From the NCBI GenBank assembly GCA_017521925.1, contig JAFXBG010000013.1, positions 27,931-91,930 of the forward strand: a stretch of 64,000 nucleotides of DNA, in the 5' to 3' direction. The notes under the pieces are model-generated. The model did not search any database and had not been told where the DNA came from. It was given only the letters and a program-made list of their open reading frames with translations. A program made the position numbers and the translations under genes. Source of the stretch: Clostridia bacterium. Lineage in GTDB: Bacteria > Bacillota > Clostridia > Oscillospirales > Acutalibacteraceae. Below are positions 42,274-51,233 of this stretch, piece by piece (positions within the stretch are counted from its first letter, which is position 1; each line of letters starts with the position of its first letter).

Positions 42274-43722
42274 CTGAGTACTAAATTTATTAATAACAGG
42301 GGCTTCGACAAAATCGACTCCCTTAAAAGAAACGGACGACTCAAAAAATTCAATAAAAAACTTTTAAGATTTATTAAACGTATAGGCACAGAAATTTCCC
42401 GCGATGCCGCTCATATTTCTAAGAAATTCAAAGACATCACCTGGGAAACACTTACACTTAAAAAGTTCTTTAAAGGTATCCGCAAGCTTTGCCTGCCTAC
42501 TTCTACCTTTAAGCAGCTTACAACTCCCCGCGGTATTTTCAATGTCACCGTTCCTGCGTTGGCATTGGTGCTTTTTGTTTTTACAATCTGCTTCTGGACA
42601 ATGGGCGACTATTCGCTTAACGTTACATACAAAGACAACTTTGTTGCCACAATTTCAAACGAAGCTGTACTTACCGAGGCTACTGCCCAGGTTAACAATG
42701 CTTTGTCTGCCGTTAAGACCAACGACAAAACCGTTACTCCTACAATGCAGATTTCCTCACCTTATTCAGGCACATCAAAATCAGGTGCCAAGGACGTTTA
42801 CACAAAGCTTGTAGGTATTAATGCAGGCATTGTAAATGATGCATCAGGACTTTTTGTTGACGGTGTTTTCTTTGGTTCGGCACTTAATTACGACGAGCTT
42901 AACGCTTTACTTACCGCTCATCTGGATGCTGCCAAAGAGGGCTATGACGGTACAACCACCACAACATTTAGTAACAACGTTCAGATTAAAAAGGACGTTT
43001 ATTCTGCAGACACTCTTATGACTGCAAATGCACTTTTTGAGTCTGCAAAGCCTTACCTTTCTGTTAGACTTGAAACAGACTTCACCATTGAGTATGACAA
43101 AGCTTATTCAACGATTTATGAATATGACGACACTCAGCCTGATAATTACTATGAAGTAATTCAGGAGGGCGAAAATGGTATGCAGGAAGTTTACTATCGC
43201 CTTGTTTATGTTGACGGTGTGCAGACAGATGCTATTGTAAAGAACAGCACAACCACTACCGCACCTGTTGACGAAATCGTCAGAGTCGGTACTCTTGAAT
43301 CAGGAACCGGCACAGGTGATTTTATGTGGCCTGTACCTGCTGCCAACAACATTTCAAGCCTTTTTGAGTATCGTTGGGGTTCTTTCCACCACGGTATAGA
43401 TATTGCTGATATCGGCATTTACGGTGCTGATATTGTAGCATCTGACACAGGTATTGTTACCTTCTCAGGCTGGGATGATTCAGGCTATGGTTTAATGATT
43501 ATCATTGACCACGGCAACGGCTACCAGACTATGTATTCTCATTGCGACGATCTTTATGTAGAAGAGGGCGAGCTGGTATACCAGGGTGACTCTATTGCAG
43601 CTGTAGGCTGTACAGGTATGTCAACAGGCGACCATCTCCACTTTGAAATCTGGGAAGACGGCACCGCAGTTAACCCCTGCGAGTATATGTACTACGACGG
43701 CTACACAACAATTGACTATTAA
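42274..43722 (+). CDS. Membrane-anchored M23 metallopeptidase with G5-like domain, apparent CTG start
   Basis: The frame is open from 42259 and the only start well placed behind AAGGAG (42261-42266) is CTG at 42274, seven bases on; no ATG or GTG fits before the membrane helix. The 482-residue protein has a basic cytoplasmic region (1-90), a membrane helix (about 93-113), a G5-like segment (YEVIQEGENGMQEVYYRLVY) and a C-terminal LytM/M23 domain with HHGIDIAD, YSHCDDLYV and HLHFE zinc ligands. It should cleave peptidoglycan cross-links outside the cell. A four-codon ATG frame lies just upstream. Confidence 0.88.
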   Translation: MSTKFINNRGFDKIDSLKRNGRLKKFNKKLLRFIKRIGTEISRDAAHISKKFKDITWETLTLKKFFKGIRKLCLPTSTFKQLTTPRGIFNVTVPALALVLFVFTICFWTMGDYSLNVTYKDNFVATISNEAVLTEATAQVNNALSAVKTNDKTVTPTMQISSPYSGTSKSGAKDVYTKLVGINAGIVNDASGLFVDGVFFGSALNYDELNALLTAHLDAAKEGYDGTTTTTFSNNVQIKKDVYSADTLMTANALFESAKPYLSVRLETDFTIEYDKAYSTIYEYDDTQPDNYYEVIQEGENGMQEVYYRLVYVDGVQTDAIVKNSTTTTAPVDEIVRVGTLESGTGTGDFMWPVPAANNISSLFEYRWGSFHHGIDIADIGIYGADIVASDTGIVTFSGWDDSGYGLMIIIDHGNGYQTMYSHCDDLYVEEGELVYQGDSIAAVGCTGMSTGDHLHFEIWEDGTAVNPCEYMYYDGYTTIDY

Positions 43723-43735
43723 TTATTCGTAATAC

Positions 43736-43770
43736 ACCTTCGACCATATTCTGGTCGGAGGTTTTTGTTT
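43736..43770 (+). terminator. Terminator of the M23 gene
   Basis: ACCTTCGACCA pairs with TGGTCGGAGGT and is followed by TTTTGTTTG. Confidence 0.85.
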
Positions 43771-43783
43771 GTCTTAATAATTA

Positions 43784-43812
43784 TTTACTTTCTCGGGGGT
43801 CTGTGGTATATT
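43784..43812 (+). promoter_or_regulatory. Promoter of the zinc-ribbon membrane protein gene
   Basis: TTTACT, 17-base spacer, TATATT. Confidence 0.6.
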
Positions 43813-43840
43813 ATAATAAATACATAAAGAGGTGTTTTAA

Positions 43841-44092
43841 ATGAAGTTTAAAACAAAAAAGAAAATCATAGTATTTTCTACTGTTTTCACCTTTGTATTC
43901 TTCCTGTTCAGTTTGTTTTATCATCCCTTTCCTAATCTGCAGAAGGGCATATTGCTGGGCTTAGCTATTATTTCTTTAGTTCTTAATTTTGTGTTACTAA
44001 GATGCCCTTACTGCTCAAAACATATCCGACATCTTAACCAGAACTACTGCGCTTACTGTGGCAGAGAATTTGACGACGAGGAAATTTATTAA
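43841..44092 (+). CDS. Small membrane protein with C-terminal zinc ribbon
   Basis: The 83-residue product has a basic start, two membrane helices (about 8-27 and 33-52) and a rubredoxin-like zinc ribbon, CPYC near 55 and CAYCG near 71. No function is known for this arrangement; zinc-ribbon membrane proteins often act as assembly or sensing partners. AGAGGTG precedes the ATG. The lipoprotein gene follows after 27 bases. Confidence 0.75.
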   Translation: MKFKTKKKIIVFSTVFTFVFFLFSLFYHPFPNLQKGILLGLAIISLVLNFVLLRCPYCSKHIRHLNQNYCAYCGREFDDEEIY

Positions 44093-44119
44093 TAATTTAT
44101 ATAGTTGAGAGGTAATTTT

Positions 44120-44806
44120 ATGAAAAAAATACTTTGCATTTTATTTATATTTATTATGGTTTTTTCACTGGGTGCATGTAATTCCAACACCGATATAGAT
44201 ATCGAACCCGCCAAAACTAACATCAGCAAAGACGGCGTAGATGAATTTATGAGTATACTGGAAGCAGAAACTGCAACAAATGATAGTTTTGACTTTGAAG
44301 AAGAGAACTGCTATAACGTTACACCCGAAGAAATTCTGGAAGAAACAGATATGCAGATTTTTAAATTCTCTGATTCCTGCTATTCTTTTTTAATGTCAGA
44401 TGGCAAAATCTATTCCCTGTGCGAATTCTTCGGCGGATATGGTTTTGTGGATGCACTTCCCTGTGATTTTAACAACGACAATAAAAAGGACTTGCTTGTG
44501 GCTTCTTCCTGGGGCTCAGGTATGCACCGAGGTGAAATTTCTGTTTTTCAGTCAGGCAATGTAGGCCCTACGGTTATTTTTGACACCTCAAGCGGTGAAA
44601 CCCTTTACACAGATTTAGCTCTGGAAATGACACCCTTAAGCGTATTTACAGGCAAGAAAAAGGACACAGACCTTGTTTTTGGAGTATGGGGTGTTGAGGT
44701 TAACTCAGAAAACGATAACCTGGCTGACTTAACCGTTGAGTATCTTGAGCCGGTAGGATATGTAAAGAACGAAAATAATCGTGCAGTTTTTGTACTTGCA
44801 GATTAA
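44120..44806 (+). CDS. Putative lipoprotein of unknown function
   Basis: The 228-residue product has a signal peptide with lipobox LGAC (Cys20) and therefore should be lipid-anchored outside. One segment, DFNNDNKKDLLVASSWGSG, resembles a VCBS/FG-GAP calcium repeat as in the lipoprotein at 28379. I do not recognise the rest. I start it at ATG 44120 after GAGAGG, five codons after a less well placed ATG. It is probably co-transcribed with the neighbouring membrane protein genes. Confidence 0.7.
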   Translation: MKKILCILFIFIMVFSLGACNSNTDIDIEPAKTNISKDGVDEFMSILEAETATNDSFDFEEENCYNVTPEEILEETDMQIFKFSDSCYSFLMSDGKIYSLCEFFGGYGFVDALPCDFNNDNKKDLLVASSWGSGMHRGEISVFQSGNVGPTVIFDTSSGETLYTDLALEMTPLSVFTGKKKDTDLVFGVWGVEVNSENDNLADLTVEYLEPVGYVKNENNRAVFVLAD

Positions 44807-44835
44807 AAATAAACTTTCTTATATATCAGAATACC

Positions 44836-45693
44836 ATGAAACCATTTTTAGGAATTGACATCTCAACAAATACAGAAAACGAAATTAAAAACGGTACCGA
44901 ACTTTTAACCCAGACAACTCCTCCTGAACTTCTGGCAAAGCTTGAAAATGCCACAAACAAGCTTGAAAAGGTGGTAAAAAAAGCAGAGCTTCCGGGATTC
45001 TGGCAGTTTGTACACTTTGTAACCGGCCTTTTGGGGTTTATTTTCGGCATCGGCGCAGTAGGTTCACTTATTTTTGGTACCTTTCGCGAAGGCATAAAAA
45101 ATGCCCCTTGGTTATACATAACCTTTTTAGTCTGTCTGGTTATATGGACAATACTTACACTTATTGGTTCAAAAAAGAAAAATAAAGTGTACGGCGCTAA
45201 AGAAAACCTTAAAACAAAAGACGATGCACTTGGAGTTTACGATGAAATTCTCAACTGCCTTGGTGTACCTGAAAATGCTGAGGAAGTCGATATTCTATGT
45301 TGCAGATATAAAATTGAAAACGGACAACCAAAGGTTTTCGATTTTCCCACACAGCCTGATTTTTTAAATCTTAATTTCAGTATTTATAAAGATACCCATA
45401 ACCTCTACCTTGCAAATACAGGTGGCAAATATGCTTTTCCCCTTAACTCCCTAAGGACAATCCGCACAATTGGCGAAGGTGCTACTATACCAAGTTGGTA
45501 TAAAGACAAATCTTACCAAAGCGAAGAATTCAAGCCTTACGGATTTTTCAAAAACCGTTTCGGCGTACTTTGTGTTCCCAATTATCACATTCTGGAGCTT
45601 GTGGCAAACGGCGAGCTTTTGTGGATTTACTTTCCAAACTATGAAATCAGAACAATCGAAAATCTAACAGGCCTTAAAGCCTGGGGAGAATAA
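44836..45693 (+). CDS. Two-helix membrane protein of unknown function
   Basis: The 285-residue product has an N-terminal coiled region (about 20-50, LLAKLENATNKLEKVVKKAE), two membrane helices (about 55-80 and 92-111) and a cytoplasmic C-terminal domain (about 115-285) with CLGVPENAEEVDILCCRYK and aromatic-rich WYKDKSYQSEEFKPYGFF, perhaps a PH-like fold. I recognise no family. The SD is weak (ATCAG), so translation may depend on the gene 29 bases upstream. Confidence 0.65.
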   Translation: MKPFLGIDISTNTENEIKNGTELLTQTTPPELLAKLENATNKLEKVVKKAELPGFWQFVHFVTGLLGFIFGIGAVGSLIFGTFREGIKNAPWLYITFLVCLVIWTILTLIGSKKKNKVYGAKENLKTKDDALGVYDEILNCLGVPENAEEVDILCCRYKIENGQPKVFDFPTQPDFLNLNFSIYKDTHNLYLANTGGKYAFPLNSLRTIRTIGEGATIPSWYKDKSYQSEEFKPYGFFKNRFGVLCVPNYHILELVANGELLWIYFPNYEIRTIENLTGLKAWGE

Positions 45694-45694
45694 A

Positions 45695-45727
45695 ACGGGC
45701 GGTATCAACCGCCCGTTACTGTTTTTA
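45695..45727 (+). terminator. Terminator overlapping the spoVAC 3' end
   Basis: ACGGGCGGT pairs with ACCGCCCGT around ATCA, followed by TACTGTTTTT. The right arm lies in the last codons of the convergent spoVAC gene. Confidence 0.7.
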
Positions 45728-46151
45728 TTATCCAATAAATAACCCCGTACACCACACTTGCCACGGTACCGTAAACAATCACAGGTCCCGCTATTGTAAA
45801 CATCTTAGCCCCAACGCCTAATATAAACCCCTCACTTTTAAACTCTATAGCGGCACTGGTTACTGCATTTGAAAAACCCGTAATAGGCACCAAGGTGCCT
45901 GCACCCGCACATTTTGCAATTTTATCAAACACACCTATCATGGTTAATACTGAGGCTATTAAAATAAGAGTCAAAGATTCATAGGTTCTGCCTTTTTTCT
46001 CATCTGCTCCCCACAGCGAATAAAGGGTAAACAACACCTCACCAAAGGCACAAATTCCGCCCCCAATGAGAAATGCCCTTATGCACTCCATAAAGGTGTG
46101 GCTTGAGGGGGATTTTTCTTTTACCAAATTTGAGTATTTATTCTTGTCCAT
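45705..46151 (-). CDS. spoVAC: Stage V sporulation protein AC
   Basis: The 148-residue membrane protein matches SpoVAC: AFLIGGGICAFGEVLFTLY, KCAGAGTLVPITGFSNAVTS, EGFILGVGAKMFTIAGPVIVYG, with four to five helices. SpoVA proteins form the inner-membrane channel that moves dipicolinic acid into the spore. I start it at ATG 46151, eight bases after GGGTGG. It is alone: no spoVAD or spoVAE adjoins it. A forespore-type promoter is possible at 46188-46216. Confidence 0.95.
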   Translation of the reverse strand: MDKNKYSNLVKEKSPSSHTFMECIRAFLIGGGICAFGEVLFTLYSLWGADEKKGRTYESLTLILIASVLTMIGVFDKIAKCAGAGTLVPITGFSNAVTSAAIEFKSEGFILGVGAKMFTIAGPVIVYGTVASVVYGVIYWIIKTVTGG

Positions 46152-46187
46152 TTTCATCACCACCCTTATTTTTTCCTGAAAATGCTT

Positions 46188-46216
46188 AAATATGAATAAA
46201 TATCTGTTTGCTTTCA
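46188..46216 (-). promoter_or_regulatory. Possible SigG/SigF-type promoter of spoVAC
   Basis: Minus strand TGAAAG, 16-base spacer, CATATTT, near the forespore consensus (TGAATA and CATACTA). It overlaps the -35 of the divergent nifS promoter. Confidence 0.35.
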
Positions 46217-46236
46217 ACGTCTATTAGTGCTATAAT
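46208..46236 (+). promoter_or_regulatory. SigA promoter of nifS-thiI
   Basis: TTGCTT, 17-base spacer, TATAAT. Confidence 0.65.
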
Positions 46237-46267
46237 GTAAGTTGAGAAATTATTGAGGAGGGATATT

Positions 46268-47404
46268 ATGGGTTTTCATTATCTTGACAACAGTGCAACA
46301 ACACGTGTAAGCGAAGCCGCTGCTAATAAGGCGATTGAACTGATGCGTGAAATTTTCGGCAACCCTTCCTCTCTTCATTCTTTCGGATTTGAGGCTGAAA
46401 AGGAACTTTCCGCCACCCGTATGACAATTGCCGAGGTAATAGGTGCAAAAGAAAACGAAATCTTCTTTACCTCAGGCGGAACAGAATCCAACAATATCGC
46501 CCTTATGGGTGCGGCTGAGGCTCTGAAAAGACGCGGCAACAAAATTGTCACAACGGCAATTGAACACCACTCGGTTCTGGATACCGCAAAGCACCTTGAA
46601 AGCTTAGGCTTTGAGGTTGAATTTGTGTATCCTAAAAACAAAAACGGTTTTGATATTAAAGACTTTGAGTCTGCCATTACAGATAAAACCATACTGGTTT
46701 CTGTTATGATGACCAACAACGAAACCGGACTTATGCCCCCTATTGCTAAAATCCCCGCCATTATTAAACGCAAAGGTGCTCCTGCACTTTTTCATATTGA
46801 TGCCGTACAGGGTTTTGGCAAAGAAACCATAAACGTCAGCTCCCTTAAGTGCGACTTAATGAGCATAAGTGCCCACAAAATCCACGGGCCAAAAGGCACA
46901 GGTGCTCTTTACATCAGAAAAGGAGTGCGTGTTCTGCCCCGTACTTTCGGCGGTAAGCAGGAAGCTAAGATTCGCCCCGGCACAGAAGCTTTGCCCCTTA
47001 TAGGTGCATTCGGTGTTGCGGCAAGTGAAATCAATGTTTCCAAAAACCGTGAGAAAATTCTGGAGCTTAACACTTACTTAAGACAAAAACTCACTGAGTT
47101 TGATGATATAATTATTAACTCACCCGATGACGCATCTCCCTACATACTTAACTTTTCGGCAACAGGTATCAGAAGCGAAACTATGCTTCATCACCTGTCA
47201 GACTTTGGAGTTTATGTTTCTTCGGGCAGTGCCTGCTCAAAGGGTGGCAAAAGCCACGTTTTGTCAGCACTTAAAATAGACGACGACCTGGCTGACAGTG
47301 CCATAAGGGTAAGTTTTTCCAAGGAAAACACAAAGGAAGACATAGACGCACTCTTAGAAGCACTTGCAGCAGGACTTAATACATTACAGAGGAAAAGAAA
47401 ATGA
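46268..47404 (+). CDS. Cysteine desulfurase (NifS/IscS class)
   Basis: The 378-residue PLP enzyme begins YLDNSATTRVSE, has TSGGTESNNIAL, the PLP lysine in SISAHKIHGPKGTGALY, and the catalytic Cys in SSGSACSKGG. It releases sulfur from cysteine as a persulfide. It overlaps thiI by four bases; this pairing in Firmicutes (NifZ-ThiI in Bacillus) supplies sulfur for 4-thiouridine in tRNA. GAGGAGG precedes the ATG at 46268; five codons upstream in frame are not needed. Confidence 0.96.
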   Translation: MGFHYLDNSATTRVSEAAANKAIELMREIFGNPSSLHSFGFEAEKELSATRMTIAEVIGAKENEIFFTSGGTESNNIALMGAAEALKRRGNKIVTTAIEHHSVLDTAKHLESLGFEVEFVYPKNKNGFDIKDFESAITDKTILVSVMMTNNETGLMPPIAKIPAIIKRKGAPALFHIDAVQGFGKETINVSSLKCDLMSISAHKIHGPKGTGALYIRKGVRVLPRTFGGKQEAKIRPGTEALPLIGAFGVAASEINVSKNREKILELNTYLRQKLTEFDDIIINSPDDASPYILNFSATGIRSETMLHHLSDFGVYVSSGSACSKGGKSHVLSALKIDDDLADSAIRVSFSKENTKEDIDALLEALAAGLNTLQRKRK

Positions 47405-48567
47405 AAGAAGTAGTTTTAGTCAAACTGGGCGAAATTGCCCTTAAGGGACTTAACCGCCGCACATTTGAGGATGTGCTTAAGAAAAACATAAAAAAAGCTC
47501 TTTACGGCTTAGGTTGGTTTAAGTTAAGCATTGCCCAGTCCACCATTACCGTTACTCCTGAAAGCAAGGATGTGGATATGGACAAGGTTGAAGACGCAAT
47601 CTCAAGAGTTTTTGGTATTGTAAGCTACACACGTGCCTGCGTTTGCGAGAAAGATATGGAAGATATTTACGCAAAAGCACCGGTTTATCTTGAGGATATT
47701 TTATCTGAGGCGAAAACTTTTAAAGTAGAAGCTAAAAGAAGCGATAAAAAGTTCCCCCTTAAATCCCCTGAAATATGTATGGAGTTAGGCGGACTTATTT
47801 TAGAAAAATTCCCTCATCTTACTGTTGATGTTCACAATCCCGACGTAAAGGTAACAGTTGAGGTAAGAGATTTTGCCGCATATGTTCACGCCGACAGCAA
47901 AAAGGGTGCAGGCGGTATTCCCGTCGGCACAGGCGGTAACGGTTGTATTCTCATAAGCGGCGGTATCGACTCCCCTGTTGCAGCATATATGATGGCAAAA
48001 AGAGGCATCAAACTTACTGCTGTTCATTTCCAGAGCCCTCCTTACACAAGTGAGCGAGCTTTGGAAAAAGTTAAGAAGCTATTAAAGCTTGTAAGCCGTT
48101 ACAGCGGCAGCATTACAATGCTTACCGTTCCTTTTACAAAAATTCAGGAAAAAATCCGCGACGATTGCCCTGAAGAGCTTTTCACAATTATTATGCGCCG
48201 TATTATGATGCAGATTTCTGAGCGTATTGCCAAAGATTATGACTGCACCGCCCTTATCACAGGCGAAAGCTTAGGCCAGGTTGCAAGCCAGACAATCCAC
48301 GCAATTGCCTGTACGGACGAAGCCGCAAATATGCCTGTGTTCAGACCTTTGATAGGAATGGATAAAGAGGAGATTATCAGAATCTCACGCAAGATTGACA
48401 CATTTGAAACATCTATTGAGCCTTATGAAGATTGCTGCACAATCTTTACTCCCAAACATCCACGCACAAGACCTGTGCTTAAGTTTGTAAAATATGCAGA
48501 GGAAGAAGCAAACTTTACTGAGCTTATAGAGGAAGCAATCAAGAACGTAGAAATAACAGAAATCTAA
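47401..48567 (+). CDS. thiI: tRNA 4-thiouridine synthetase
   Basis: The 388-residue protein has an N-terminal ferredoxin-like and THUMP region (about 60-165) and a PP-loop ATPase ILISGGIDSPVAAYMMAKRG, with LITGESLGQVASQT and CCTIFTPKHP. It lacks the C-terminal rhodanese domain of the E. coli protein, as normal in Gram-positives, so sulfur must come directly from the adjoining desulfurase. It makes s4U8 in tRNA and may serve thiamine synthesis. Confidence 0.96.
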   Translation: MKEVVLVKLGEIALKGLNRRTFEDVLKKNIKKALYGLGWFKLSIAQSTITVTPESKDVDMDKVEDAISRVFGIVSYTRACVCEKDMEDIYAKAPVYLEDILSEAKTFKVEAKRSDKKFPLKSPEICMELGGLILEKFPHLTVDVHNPDVKVTVEVRDFAAYVHADSKKGAGGIPVGTGGNGCILISGGIDSPVAAYMMAKRGIKLTAVHFQSPPYTSERALEKVKKLLKLVSRYSGSITMLTVPFTKIQEKIRDDCPEELFTIIMRRIMMQISERIAKDYDCTALITGESLGQVASQTIHAIACTDEAANMPVFRPLIGMDKEEIIRISRKIDTFETSIEPYEDCCTIFTPKHPRTRPVLKFVKYAEEEANFTELIEEAIKNVEITEI

Positions 48568-48590
48568 ATTTTTACATATCAGGAGGACCT

Positions 48591-50684
48591 ATGAGAGCAG
48601 AGCTGTTTTCTTTAAGACGCACCCCTGACGAGGTAGCCGAGCTTAACAATCAGTCCAAAAGCCTGTATACCAGACTTGATGAAATTACAAACACACACAT
48701 AATTATCAATACAGAGGTTGACAGAAATCCTAAGCGTATCTGCAACGCTTTCAGAGAAAGCGTTCAGGCTGACGACGGAATCGAAGGCTACATATTTGCA
48801 AACGCCATTGACACCGAGGACAGCAGTTCTTTTGTGGAGTTATTCACGCCTGTTATGTCTCTGATTGAAGATGCACAACAGTGCAGTATTTCCTATAAAG
48901 AGAATGATGAAACCCTTGAAAATCACGTAAACGTTTACGCATTCAACTGTAAAGGAACCAAGATTAAGGGTTACTGCTTTTATGCACTTAATAAACGTTT
49001 TATTGCATTACCTGCATTTGAAACCGTAGAAGGCATAGACTTTGTGGAATTTTTCACCGATGCTGTACTCAGTGCTAAATCCGTGCTTAAGAAAAAGAAG
49101 GAAAAATACCCCACAGGTATCATTACCCTTAATAAAGATAAAATAAACTACTACAAGCCTAAAAAAGTCAAAAGAAACTATTTTATGAGCTTTATCCCCT
49201 GCAAAGGCGACAGCATAGGCGATGTTATCAGAAAGCTTATTGTGCTTATTGCAATAGCAGGCTTTATTGCAGGTGCTGTAATACTTCTTAACTTCTATGT
49301 TTTTATGCCAATGGGCAACCAGACTGTAATTGACGAAATCCAGCAGGTTTTCTATGCCACACAGGACGAAGTTGTTTATGCAACCAATGACGAAGGTGAA
49401 GTAGTAGAAGTCAAGACCACAGTAAAAAACTGGAAGGGTCTTAAGAAAATCAACAAAGAAATTGTTGCATGGGTAAAAATTGACGGCACTAAAATAGACT
49501 ACCCTGTTTTACAGCATAAGGGAGATAATGCCGACAGCCAGTTCTACCTTTACCGCAATTACAAACAGGACTATTCCGACTTTGGAAGTATTTTTGTTGA
49601 TTACCGTTGTGAAGAAGAAGGCATAGACTCAAAGAACTTTATTCTTCACGGCCACAATATGGGCAGTGATGACTCTATGTTCGGTCAGCTTATTAACTAC
49701 GCCCGCACATCAGGCTCAACAAAAGGTAACGTGGATTTCTATAAAAAAGCACCTATTGTTACTATCGACACTCCGGACGGCACAGAAGAATATGTTATCT
49801 TCTCATTGATGAAGATTGACGTTTCAAATGACCTTGAAAATGTTTTTGATTACCTTAAGACTGATTTTGACTCTACTGCAAGATTTATGAATTTTGTGTA
49901 TAACATCAAAATTCGTTCTTACCTTGATGTAGACGTTCCCATTAACGAAAACGACCAGCTTCTGACACTTTCCACCTGCTCTTACGAAACTGACAATATG
50001 CGTACCATAGCAGTTGCCAGAAAGCTGAGAGACAGCAATGAGGATTTGTCCAAATACATCAAAAAAGCAAAACCCGCAAGCCCTGTAAGCATTGCAAGTT
50101 CTACCTTCCGCACAGAGTATAGCGCAGGCAACACTCCATGGTATGACGGAAACGGCAAAGTTAAAGGCGACGAATCAGTAATCTACATGAAACAAAGTGA
50201 AATGTATACTGTTGAGTTCCTTGACGCCAAGGGCAAAGCAATGTCAACTCAGATTATTATCAAAGGCAAAGACGCCAAGGCTCCCAAAGAGCCTCCCAGA
50301 AAAGCCGCAGAAGGCAGATATTACTTTGTTTTCAAGGGTTGGGATACAGACTTTACCAATGTAACCAAGGACTTAACCGTTAAGCCTGTGTTTACCAAAA
50401 AGAAAATGCCTGTAGAAACCAAACCCACCACCGAACCTACAACCGCAAAGCCAACCGAGGCACCGGAGGTTATCCCTGATACAGAGCCTCCTGTGGTTAC
50501 AGAAGCTCCTGAAACCAAGCCTCCCAAAACCGAGGCACCTACAACTGCAGCTCCTACAACTGCACCGCCTACAGAAGCTACCACAGCCACAGAAGCTTTA
50601 ACCACCGCGACTCCCACAACAGTTACAGATGCACCCGAAACTCAGCCAATTACAGAAACTGTTCTGTCAGAGCCATCGGCTTAA
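48591..50684 (+). CDS. Class B sortase fused to an InlB-type repeat and Thr-rich tail
   Basis: The 697-residue protein has a soluble N-terminal domain of about 200 residues, one membrane helix (about 218-240), and a sortase B domain with IVAWVKIDGTKIDYPVLQ, His355 in LHGHNMGSDDSMFG, Cys463 in TLSTCSYE and the Arg in RTIAVARKL. After it comes a Listeria-Bacteroides (Flg_new/InlB B) repeat, YTVEFLDAKGKAMS to FKGWDTDFTNVTKDLTVKPV, then about 75 residues of PTTEPTTAKP-type sequence. It would link surface proteins to peptidoglycan. A long N-domain and added C-terminal modules are unusual. AGGAGG precedes the ATG. Confidence 0.9.
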   Translation: MRAELFSLRRTPDEVAELNNQSKSLYTRLDEITNTHIIINTEVDRNPKRICNAFRESVQADDGIEGYIFANAIDTEDSSSFVELFTPVMSLIEDAQQCSISYKENDETLENHVNVYAFNCKGTKIKGYCFYALNKRFIALPAFETVEGIDFVEFFTDAVLSAKSVLKKKKEKYPTGIITLNKDKINYYKPKKVKRNYFMSFIPCKGDSIGDVIRKLIVLIAIAGFIAGAVILLNFYVFMPMGNQTVIDEIQQVFYATQDEVVYATNDEGEVVEVKTTVKNWKGLKKINKEIVAWVKIDGTKIDYPVLQHKGDNADSQFYLYRNYKQDYSDFGSIFVDYRCEEEGIDSKNFILHGHNMGSDDSMFGQLINYARTSGSTKGNVDFYKKAPIVTIDTPDGTEEYVIFSLMKIDVSNDLENVFDYLKTDFDSTARFMNFVYNIKIRSYLDVDVPINENDQLLTLSTCSYETDNMRTIAVARKLRDSNEDLSKYIKKAKPASPVSIASSTFRTEYSAGNTPWYDGNGKVKGDESVIYMKQSEMYTVEFLDAKGKAMSTQIIIKGKDAKAPKEPPRKAAEGRYYFVFKGWDTDFTNVTKDLTVKPVFTKKKMPVETKPTTEPTTAKPTEAPEVIPDTEPPVVTEAPETKPPKTEAPTTAAPTTAPPTEATTATEALTTATPTTVTDAPETQPITETVLSEPSA

Positions 50685-50697
50685 ATGAGGTGAGAAT

Positions 50698-51129
50698 ATG
50701 AAATGTAATCTCGTTTTTTATCTTGCCAGAAAAACAAGCTACTGCGAAAAAGCATTAAAAAAAGCTTTAACCGAAATTGACACAGAGCTTCACAGGGTGT
50801 GTGCCTCTACAACCCCTGTTATGTTAGGCGAAAAGCTTACCGAGGCACTAAAAACCTGCAATCTGGTGTTTATTATCGGTGGTTTGGGATTTTCAGGCGA
50901 AAACAGACTCTCTGATGTTTTGTCTCGTGCCTTAGCTGCTACTAAGGTTAAAATCGGCGATGTACGCAGACTTTCAAACACTATAGGCAAAAACTCCGGT
51001 TATCTTATACGCTCGGGCAACCAGCTTATTGTTGCTTTACCTGATAACCCTGAAGAGCTTACGGCTATGCTCAGCCCTCAGCTTAAATCCTATATCGCTG
51101 ATATGTATAATCTTAACTACAGTGAATAA
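50698..51129 (+). CDS. MoaB/CinA-like molybdopterin-binding-fold protein
   Basis: The 143-residue product resembles the MoCF-biosynthesis fold: CNLVFIIGGLGFSGENRLSD stands where MoaB and CinA have TGGTG and a following Asp, and GKNSGYLIRSGNQLIVALPDNPEEL matches the CinA C-part (LPGxPxE). The classic TGGTGxTxxD is altered to IGGLGFSGEN, so catalytic activity is doubtful. No molybdenum cofactor gene is near. GAGGTGA precedes the ATG, 13 bases after the sortase gene. Confidence 0.7.
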   Translation: MKCNLVFYLARKTSYCEKALKKALTEIDTELHRVCASTTPVMLGEKLTEALKTCNLVFIIGGLGFSGENRLSDVLSRALAATKVKIGDVRRLSNTIGKNSGYLIRSGNQLIVALPDNPEELTAMLSPQLKSYIADMYNLNYSE

Positions 51130-51135
51130 CACTTT

Positions 51136-51167
51136 AACCGTCGGAAAATTTTCCGACGGTTTTTTAC
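51136..51167 (+). terminator. Terminator after the MoaB-like gene
   Basis: AACCGTCGGAAAA pairs with TTTTCCGACGGTT, followed by TTTTTAC. Confidence 0.88.
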
Positions 51168-51176
51168 TGTGCACTA

Positions 51177-51205
51177 TTGCCAAGGAGCCGCGTATAATGT
51201 ATAAT
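51177..51205 (+). promoter_or_regulatory. SigA promoter of the GH13 gene
   Basis: TTGCCA, 17-base spacer, TATAAT; 29 bases upstream of the ATG. Confidence 0.7.
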
Positions 51206-51233
51206 ACTTTTATTAACTTTCACGGAGGACCAT

